38,616 bases of DNA from assembly GCA_903896675.1 (NCBI GenBank), contig CAITYU010000021.1:1-38616 (forward strand), in the 5' to 3' direction. The notes under the pieces were generated by a model that had not been told where the DNA came from, did not search any database, and saw only the letters and a program-made list of their open reading frames with translations. Below are positions 5,883 to 12,424 of the stretch, in pieces. Origin of the DNA: an uncultured Planctomycetaceae bacterium (GTDB lineage: Bacteria > Planctomycetota > Planctomycetia > Planctomycetales > Planctomycetaceae). The translations under genes were made by a program, and so were the position numbers. Within the stretch, counting starts at the first letter, position 1, and every line of letters begins with the position of its first letter.

Positions 5883-8800
5883 ATGTCTCGACTGCCATCA
5901 ATTTCCGTCGTTCTGCTGGCTCTGCTGGCAACCGCTGTGACCGCGCGAACCGCCGCCGCTCAGAACGTCGCCAACGCCCCCGTCAACGTTCTTTCGGATC
6001 CTGGCAAACCGTTTCCGCAGAATCGCATCCGGGACTTTTACAGTCGCCAGGCCGAAGCGTTTCTGGACAGTGGCCTCAGGGCTCCGGCCGATCTGCTGCC
6101 CCAGTTTCCGGGGCTGGATGGCGGGGGCTTCGGGCACTGGGGCCAGAACCCGGAAGATGTCAGTTTTGACCGCTCGCTCAACGAAACCAAAACAGGAAAT
6201 GTCGTTTGCCAGCTCACGCGGCATTTCGGACGCACGACGGCAAAAGCCGTCAATGTGCTGCTCGATCCCGGTTCCGGAACCTCGGTGATGTTTGATCCGG
6301 AGCAGCACACCTTTTCGGAAGCCTGGGACGGTTCGTTTGTCGTCTGGGGCTTTGTGCGTTTCGGATTGATGGACGGGGTTCGCATCGAAGGCCGGCGTCT
6401 GTGGCCGCATGCGACCGGGCAGTGGCTGCTTCCGGAGGGCACTTCACGGCGGTACGTGGGTTATTATCGGGCCGGCGAGCGCGTGGTATTTGTGTCACAG
6501 ATTGGTCAGGCGCGGGTGCTGCAGGAGTGTCGATATGACAACGGTCGACTTGTTCGCAGTCTGCTGCTGGATGGTGCTCTGCCTGCCGGGACAACGCTGC
6601 AACTGGCCACAGCCGGTGCGGCAGCGGAACTGCTCAGCGGAGAGCAACTGCATGGTGCCGTACGCATCACGGAAAATGGCCTGACCGAACGGCTGGTGCT
6701 GGCGAAAGACTCAGGCACCGCAGAACTGCAGACTCAGGGCGGCAATGTGCGGCTGGTGTTTGGAGAACGTCCGGCACGGCAGTTGACGCTGCTGCTGGAA
6801 ACGTTTGACGGGGACGCTGCTGCGCGGGATGCCAGCCCGTTTCCCGAGGGCTTGTTGACTTCCGCCGAACTGCTGCAATCCATCGCCGGGAATGTCTGGC
6901 CGCGGGATATTCGCGGACAGTGGGCAGAACAGCGTGCTGAAACGCTGGCGGTGCCGGGAACTGAAGCGGGGCCACTGGCCATCGATACGCTGACGCTGCC
7001 ACACTATCCGAACAACCCGTTCCGATCGGCGATGCGGATTGGCGGAGTTGGCTGTCTGAGTGATGGTCGAATCGCGGTGGCAACGCTGATGGGAGAAGTC
7101 TGGCTGTGCAGCGGTGCCGAGAACATCGGCGGCAGTAACAGGCTGTCATGGCAGCGGATTGCTGCCGGGCTCTATCGGTCCCTCGGACTGGTCGTGCAGC
7201 AGGATCAGATTCTGGTGCTGGGTTCCGATCAGATCACTCGTCTGCACGATCTGAATGGCGATTCGGAAGTCGACTTTTACGAATGCGTAACCAACGAGTA
7301 TCCGACGACGGGTGGTCATGACTTCTGCACCTCGCTGCAGCAGACTGCGACCGGTGAATTGTACTGGTCGGTCTCGTCGCGGGATTTCGGAGTGGCACAT
7401 CGTGACAGCTCGGGGCGGATTGAGTCTCTGGGTAGTGGGCTGCGCAACTCCAACGGGATCGGGGTCAGCCCGGACGGTGCGGTTGTGCTGGCTTCCGTTC
7501 AGGAAGGCACGTGGACGCCGGCATCTGCGATATTTGAGGTCAGTCGCGGCAGTTATCACGGGCTGAACGGGCCGCGGCCGAATCATGGGCGTTATGGCTA
7601 TGATCTGCCGCTGCTGTATCTGCCGCGGGGGGTGGATAATTCGTCGGGTGAAATCGGGTATCTGCCGCGGGACCCGCGTCTGGGGGCGCTGTCCGGGGCT
7701 GCTCTGGGGACGTCCTTCGGCGCGTGTCAGTCTTATGTGGTGCTGAGAGATGTTGTGGGTGGTCGCAGTCAGGGGGCGATTGTGCCACTTCCCGGAGACT
7801 ATCTCAGTGGCATCTGTCGAGTGGCGTTCAGCAGCCGCGATGGCAGTGTGCTGCTGGCCGGTACGGAGGGCTGGCAGAGTTATGCGGCCGAGGATGGCTG
7901 TCTGCAGCGACTGCGTCGCACGTCCCAGCCTCTGGTACTGCCGCAGTCCTTTGAAGCGTGGGGCAATGGGGTGCTGGTACGGTTCAGCGAACCTCTGGAC
8001 CCGACCAGCGTGACGGCGGCCGGCTTTTTCTGCCAGCAGTGGAACTATCTTTACAGCGCGGGATACGGGTCACCGGAGTATTCGGTGAAGGAGCCTGGGC
8101 GTCAGGGGCACGACTATGTGCCGGTGAAGTCGGCACGACTGCTGGACGATGGACGCACGGTTTTTCTGGAGATTCCACAGTTGCATCCGGTGATGCAGTT
8201 TCACCTGCATGCTCGTCTGCGCACCAGCGGTGGTGTGGAGATCCGGCCGGATGTGTTTGCAACGATACTGAATCAGCGGGAAGACTTCCGTGACTACGAT
8301 GGGTATGTGAAAACGGCAAAACGTCCGGCACCCGACTTTCCGATTGCGGAAAAGTACGAGCAGGATCCGCGGCTGGTGCAGCAGGAGCAGTATGGTACGA
8401 ATTTCGGCTGGGTCTCCAGTTCCCTGAAGTTGTCCTTCGGGGCAGCCCCGGGGTTGCAGTATGAGCCGCGGGTGCTGCGGGTACCTCCGGGGGCACGAGT
8501 GTCGCTGGCCTTCCGCAACTCGGATCCCGGGATGCCGCATAATGCGGCGGTCGTGCGAGCTGATGCGGTGGAGGAATTCGGGGAGCAGTCGATGCAACTG
8601 GCCAGCAACCCGCGGGCGATTGCCACGCACTATGTGCCAGAGGATCCGCGGGAACTGTGTTTCACGCCGATTCTGCAGCCCGGTGATGCGTACACGATGT
8701 ATTTCGAGGCACCGCAGGAGCCGGGAGAGTATCGGATTGTGTGCACGTATCCGGGGCACTGGCGGGTGATGCAGGCGACGTTGTATGTTCTGCCTGCAGA

Positions 8801-9350
8801 TGCTCCGCTGCCCGCTTCCGCAGCAGCTCCGATCCGCAGTTTCGTGCGGATGTGGGCGACAGCGGAACTGGCCGACGCGGCCGATTCACTGCGGGGACGG
8901 TCGGCCGAGCAGGGGCAGGCCGTGTTTGCCTCGGCCGGCTGCGTCAAATGTCATCGGTTGGGTGATCAGGGCTCGATGCTCGGGCCCGATCTGACAAAGA
9001 TTGCCGAACGCTATCGGGGTGCGCGTCTGCTGCAGCAGATTCTGGAGCCTTCGCATGAGATCAACAAGCAGTATCAGACGTGGGTGGCCGTGCTGGAAGA
9101 TGGTCGGGCAATGTCAGGACTGAAGCTGGAGGAGTCAGCGGAGTCTGTGACGCTGCTGCCCAATCCTCTGAAGCCGGAAACGAAACTGGTGTTGCCGCGA
9201 GCGGAGATTGAAGAGCTGGAGGCCTCGCTGATTTCCACGATGCCTGCGAATCTGCTGATCACGTACTCGCGGGATGAGATTCTGGATCTGCTGGCGTGGG
9301 TACAGGCAGGTGGTCGGGCGGATGACAGCGTGTTTGCCGCCGGCCGCTGA
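5883..9350 (+). CDS. Secreted multi-domain redox protein: DUF6797-like, sugar-dehydrogenase-like propeller, cupredoxin, cytochrome c
   Basis: A 1155-residue exported protein. The ATG at 5883 is chosen because it begins a clear signal peptide (SVVLLALLATAVTARTAAAQ); the frame is open 20 codons upstream. The N-terminal third (PGLDGGGFGHWGQNPEDVSF and onward) resembles planctomycete DUF6797. The middle is a propeller like PQQ-dependent sugar dehydrogenases (NGIGVSPDG, LPRGVDNSSG). Residues about 860-970 form a cupredoxin with azurin-type copper ligands: H886, C954, H959 and M963 in CTYPGHWRVM. A c-type haem site C1020-V-K-C-H1024 follows in a planctomycete haem-binding domain. It probably oxidises a sugar or alcohol and passes electrons from propeller to copper or haem in the periplasm. 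The substrate is unknown. Confidence 0.8.
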   Translation: MSRLPSISVVLLALLATAVTARTAAAQNVANAPVNVLSDPGKPFPQNRIRDFYSRQAEAFLDSGLRAPADLLPQFPGLDGGGFGHWGQNPEDVSFDRSLNETKTGNVVCQLTRHFGRTTAKAVNVLLDPGSGTSVMFDPEQHTFSEAWDGSFVVWGFVRFGLMDGVRIEGRRLWPHATGQWLLPEGTSRRYVGYYRAGERVVFVSQIGQARVLQECRYDNGRLVRSLLLDGALPAGTTLQLATAGAAAELLSGEQLHGAVRITENGLTERLVLAKDSGTAELQTQGGNVRLVFGERPARQLTLLLETFDGDAAARDASPFPEGLLTSAELLQSIAGNVWPRDIRGQWAEQRAETLAVPGTEAGPLAIDTLTLPHYPNNPFRSAMRIGGVGCLSDGRIAVATLMGEVWLCSGAENIGGSNRLSWQRIAAGLYRSLGLVVQQDQILVLGSDQITRLHDLNGDSEVDFYECVTNEYPTTGGHDFCTSLQQTATGELYWSVSSRDFGVAHRDSSGRIESLGSGLRNSNGIGVSPDGAVVLASVQEGTWTPASAIFEVSRGSYHGLNGPRPNHGRYGYDLPLLYLPRGVDNSSGEIGYLPRDPRLGALSGAALGTSFGACQSYVVLRDVVGGRSQGAIVPLPGDYLSGICRVAFSSRDGSVLLAGTEGWQSYAAEDGCLQRLRRTSQPLVLPQSFEAWGNGVLVRFSEPLDPTSVTAAGFFCQQWNYLYSAGYGSPEYSVKEPGRQGHDYVPVKSARLLDDGRTVFLEIPQLHPVMQFHLHARLRTSGGVEIRPDVFATILNQREDFRDYDGYVKTAKRPAPDFPIAEKYEQDPRLVQQEQYGTNFGWVSSSLKLSFGAAPGLQYEPRVLRVPPGARVSLAFRNSDPGMPHNAAVVRADAVEEFGEQSMQLASNPRAIATHYVPEDPRELCFTPILQPGDAYTMYFEAPQEPGEYRIVCTYPGHWRVMQATLYVLPADAPLPASAAAPIRSFVRMWATAELADAADSLRGRSAEQGQAVFASAGCVKCHRLGDQGSMLGPDLTKIAERYRGARLLQQILEPSHEINKQYQTWVAVLEDGRAMSGLKLEESAESVTLLPNPLKPETKLVLPRAEIEELEASLISTMPANLLITYSRDEILDLLAWVQAGGRADDSVFAAGR

Positions 9351-9393
9351 ATGCATCGGGACCGCGCAGCCCGACTGCAGCAGGAGAACAGAT

Positions 9394-11010
9394 GTGAGCG
9401 ACCGGATACGGATTGTGATACTGGGCGGTGGATTCGGGGGCGTTTACACCGCGATGCATCTTGAGCGTCTGCTGAGGCGGGACAGTCGCGTGGAGATCGC
9501 GCTGGTGAATCGGGAAAACTATTTCGTTTTTCAGCCGATGCTGGCGGAAGTTGTTTCCGGGAACATCGGCCTGCTGGACACCGTCAGCCCGATCAGTCGG
9601 CTGATTCCACGCTGTCGGCTGTACGTGCGGGAAGTGGAATCCGTTGACCTTGAGTCGCGTACGGTGACACTGGCTCCCGGATTCCGGCCGCAGCCGCTGG
9701 TTCTGCAGTACGACCATCTGGTTCTCGCTGCCGGTACGGTGACCGATTTTCGGGGCATGACGGGTTTGCAGCAGCATGCCATGCCGTTCAAGACGCTGGC
9801 GGATGCTGTCCGACTCAGGAATCATCTGATCAATGTACTGCATGAGGCGGATATTGAGCCGGACGAAGTGCGACGGCGGCAACTGCTGACTGTCGTTGTG
9901 GCTGGGGGTGGTTTTTCCGGTGTGGAAGTCGCCGCCGAAATGAACGACTTTCTGCGGGCCGCTGCGGCAAGGCTGCACACGGACCTGTCGTCGGAAGTTC
10001 GTGTCCTGCTGGTGCACTCGGGCCAGCGGATTCTGGAGCGTGAACTGAGTGCATCGCTGGGGCTGTATGCTCAGAAGATTCTGCAGGGTCGGGGTGTGGA
10101 ACTGCGACTGGGGCAGCGACTGCAGACCGCAACTTCAGACTCCGCTGTCCTCGCAGGCGGGGAACGTATCCCGACGCGAACGGTCGTTTCGACGGTACCG
10201 GCCTTTGCCAATCCGCTGCTGGCGACTCTGCCACTGCCGCAGGAAGGCGGGCGGATTGTGGTGGATCAGCACCTGGAAGCAGCCGGGGCGACCAATGTGT
10301 GGGCTGTCGGCGATGCCGCCCGAATCCCCAACGGTGCCGCTGGCGTGTTTGCTCCACCCACCGCGCAGCATGCCACGCGGGAGGCTGCTGTGCTGGCTGC
10401 CAACATTGCCGCACGCATTCGCGGTGGTCAGCTCACGAAGTTCGCCTTTCCGGGGCTTGGCAAAATGGGCTCACTGGGTCATCGCTCGGCCGTCGCTGAA
10501 CTGTTCGGAAAGATCCGCCTGTCCGGGTTTCCCGCATGGGTTATGTGGCGCTTCGTGTACTGGTGGAAACTGCCGGGACTGGATCGTCGACTGCGAGTGG
10601 CCTTTTCGTGGCTGCTGGATCTGCTGGTCCCGCCGGAGACTGTGCAACTGCGGCTGGAGTCGCAGGGTGGAGTTCAGGAACTGCATTTTGAGCCGGGTGA
10701 ATATGTGTTTCGCCAGGGTGATCGCGGTGATTCCCTGTATGTGATCATCAGCGGCACGGCCGAGGTGGTGGGTGAGGCAGCGGAAGGTGGTGCAGAACGC
10801 ATTCTCAGTGTGCTGCAGGCCGGTGAATTCTTCGGTGAAATCGCCATGCTGCAGCAGCGAACTCGGACCGCCTCGATTCGCTGTCGCACTGCCATGAACG
10901 TGCTGGCCATGCCGCAGCGGCAGTTTCAGACACTGGCAAAGCACCTGCCGCAGTTCCGCGCCGGCTTTGAATCCACGATGGAAGATCGCCTGCAGCGGGA
11001 TCAGCAATGA
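9394..11010 (+). CDS. NDH-2-like FAD/NAD(P) oxidoreductase fused to a cyclic-nucleotide-binding domain
   Basis: A 538-residue protein starting at GTG, with AGGAG seven bases upstream (9382-9386). Residues 11-16 GGGFGG bind FAD, a second Rossmann motif GGGFSG is at 171-176 for NAD(P)H, and A-V-G-D307-A-A is the late FAD motif of type II NADH dehydrogenases. After a linker with hydrophobic/amphipathic segments (about 380-420), residues about 425-535 are a cNMP/CRP-type sensor domain (EPGEYVFRQGDRGDSLYVI, GEFFGEIAML with RTRTASI). The domain order suggests quinone reduction gated by a cyclic nucleotide or a related ligand. It follows the redox protein by 43 bp in the same direction, so they may share a transcript. 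Confidence 0.85.
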   Translation: MSDRIRIVILGGGFGGVYTAMHLERLLRRDSRVEIALVNRENYFVFQPMLAEVVSGNIGLLDTVSPISRLIPRCRLYVREVESVDLESRTVTLAPGFRPQPLVLQYDHLVLAAGTVTDFRGMTGLQQHAMPFKTLADAVRLRNHLINVLHEADIEPDEVRRRQLLTVVVAGGGFSGVEVAAEMNDFLRAAAARLHTDLSSEVRVLLVHSGQRILERELSASLGLYAQKILQGRGVELRLGQRLQTATSDSAVLAGGERIPTRTVVSTVPAFANPLLATLPLPQEGGRIVVDQHLEAAGATNVWAVGDAARIPNGAAGVFAPPTAQHATREAAVLAANIAARIRGGQLTKFAFPGLGKMGSLGHRSAVAELFGKIRLSGFPAWVMWRFVYWWKLPGLDRRLRVAFSWLLDLLVPPETVQLRLESQGGVQELHFEPGEYVFRQGDRGDSLYVIISGTAEVVGEAAEGGAERILSVLQAGEFFGEIAMLQQRTRTASIRCRTAMNVLAMPQRQFQTLAKHLPQFRAGFESTMEDRLQRDQQ

Positions 11011-11045
11011 AACGCCGCGTGTATGACCGGACGCAGCATTGCACA

Positions 11046-11597
11046 CTACCAGCGAAGAAAGGGTGGTGGAGACAGCGGATGACGCAGGAACCAGCCCGCT
11101 GCCGTCTTCGCCAGAAACCAGTGGAAGCCGGCATTCGGGAACCTGTTGCGCAGTTGCCGCAGTACGCCTCCGGCCAAGCCAAAACGAATGCAGTGCAGCG
11201 AGAAATCCACGAGGTCAGCCTGTCTGAAAACTTCCACCAGCGGCCAGCGTTCGTCCTGGAACGTCCGCAGTTTGTGATGGTTGTCGATGATCAGACGGAT
11301 CTCTTCAACCCACTCAGGCAGACCCCGGGACTGCAGCCATGCGGCGGCCCGAGCTGATGAGGGCGGCAGGTAATCGACCGTCTGATCGGACCACAGACCC
11401 AGATCGTGGAATGCTGCAGCCACTGCCAGCTTTGTTGTCTCTTCCGTTGAACATGCACGCAGAGCGAGGCAGCAGTTGAACATACGGTAAACGTGGCCGC
11501 GATAGCCGGACCACTGGGCCCCGATCTGCTCACGCCACTGCCCCAGAATCTCTTCAATCAGCGGATGTTCGACAATCAACTCAAATCCAGCGGTCAT
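11046..11597 (-). CDS. HD-domain protein, putative phosphohydrolase
   Basis: A 183-residue protein with the HD signature: H35 in YRGHVYRM, H64-D65 in AAFHDLGLW, a following D-N-H-H near residue 100 and a late Asp in QADLVDFS. These are the metal-binding positions of HD phosphohydrolases. ATG 11597 is preferred (GAGG eight bases upstream); another in-frame ATG at 11615 lies inside the end of the SMR gene. It is the last gene of the receiver-SMR-HD run and converges on the NDH-2-like gene, whose stop is only 35 bp away. The substrate (nucleotide or other phosphoester) cannot be read from sequence. Confidence 0.8.
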   Translation of the reverse strand: MTAGFELIVEHPLIEEILGQWREQIGAQWSGYRGHVYRMFNCCLALRACSTEETTKLAVAAAFHDLGLWSDQTVDYLPPSSARAAAWLQSRGLPEWVEEIRLIIDNHHKLRTFQDERWPLVEVFRQADLVDFSLHCIRFGLAGGVLRQLRNRFPNAGFHWFLAKTAAGWFLRHPLSPPPFLRW

Positions 11598-11607
11598 ACT
11601 GCAGGCC

Positions 11608-11937
11608 TCACACATGAGCTCCGGAGAACAGGTGGATTACCAGCACACCAGTTGTGATCAGCAGAATCCCGGCAATCGCGGCTGCGTCCGGTTTCTGGCC
11701 AAACGCAATCCAGCCGATTACCGAAATCAATGCCACCCCGACGCCCGACCAGATCGCATACGCTGTTCCCAGGGGAATCGTGTTCAGCGCCTGCGACAGG
11801 AAGTAAAAAGCCAGCCCATAACCTGCCGTCACCAGCAGTGAGGGCCATGGGCGAGTAAAACCGGCAGACGCCTGCAGTGCAGATGTACCCACCACTTCAC
11901 AGACAATTGCCACAGCCAGACTGAGCCACGCGGGCAT
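11608..11937 (-). CDS. Small multidrug resistance (SMR) family transporter, EmrE/QacE type
   Basis: A 109-residue protein with four hydrophobic helices, the family's usual size. The essential proton/substrate-binding Glu14 is in CEVVGTSAL, and Tyr40 and Trp63 (AYAIWSGVG) match the EmrE positions that separate Qac-type exporters from guanidinium (SugE/Gdx) exporters. It should work as a dimer in the inner membrane, exchanging protons for cationic drugs. GGGAG precedes the ATG. The gene is 20 bp after the receiver protein and overlaps or abuts the HD protein, so it is the centre of a three-gene operon. Confidence 0.93.
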   Translation of the reverse strand: MPAWLSLAVAIVCEVVGTSALQASAGFTRPWPSLLVTAGYGLAFYFLSQALNTIPLGTAYAIWSGVGVALISVIGWIAFGQKPDAAAIAGILLITTGVLVIHLFSGAHV

Positions 11938-11957
11938 CACCAGACTCCCACTGCTGC

Positions 11958-12335
11958 TCAGACTCCCAGTGCTTCCGCCACCCGCTGCCGCGTTTCCGGC
12001 CGATTCAGTTCGGCCTTGCCAAACCCCGGCAGGGCTCCCGCCGCCACCGCCTTCTGCTGCCATTCCGCATAATTTGAGACCAGCATGACCGGGAGCTCCT
12101 GCCAGCGTTCCTGTCGGCGGATTTCGTGAAGAATCTGCATGCCCTCGCTGCCATCCGCATCCAGGATCCGGTTCAGCAGGACCAGTTGAAAACTTCGCTC
12201 GGCAAGTAACTGCAGTGCCGCAGCAGCAGTATCCGCTGTCACCACCTCCGCTCCAAAATTGCTGCGCAGGTAATGTCCGATGGCTGCCGAATCCGGTCGA
12301 CACTGGCCCACACTCAGTACCACTTTGTCCGCCAT
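11958..12335 (-). CDS. Degenerate response-regulator receiver protein
   Basis: A 125-residue stand-alone receiver-like domain starting at ATG 12335, with GGGGAG upstream. The strand that normally ends in the phospho-accepting Asp reads L-V-L-L-N55-R-I-L, so the acceptor is Asn. The acidic pair after strand 1 is also missing (VLSVGQCRPDS). The conserved Ser/Thr (S88) and Lys (K107 in GFGKAEL) remain. It therefore probably cannot be phosphorylated in the usual way and may act as a constitutive binding partner. There is no output domain. It is the first gene of the run with SMR and HD genes, only about 24 bp after an upstream terminator. Confidence 0.8.
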   Translation of the reverse strand: MADKVVLSVGQCRPDSAAIGHYLRSNFGAEVVTADTAAAALQLLAERSFQLVLLNRILDADGSEGMQILHEIRRQERWQELPVMLVSNYAEWQQKAVAAGALPGFGKAELNRPETRQRVAEALGV

Positions 12336-12359
12336 CACCGAAACTCCCCGTCTGAACCC

Positions 12360-12400
12360 AAAAAAACGGGGCTTCCGATGATCGCTCATCGAAAGCCCCG
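12360..12400 (-). terminator. Strong intrinsic terminator after the metalloprotease gene
   Basis: On the minus strand a 15-bp stem (12400-12386 with 12381-12367, one mismatch) with a four-base loop is followed by seven T (12366-12360). It begins 24 nt after the metalloprotease stop and ends 24 nt before the receiver gene start. That leaves little room for a separate promoter for the receiver-SMR-HD operon. Confidence 0.93.
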
Positions 12401-12424
12401 CAGTGAATGCACCGGTCTGCTGAA

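Noticed and set aside
11007-11357. Plus-strand frame overlapping the NDH-2-like stop by ATGA
   Set aside because: It is antisense to the HD-domain gene and has no conserved character.
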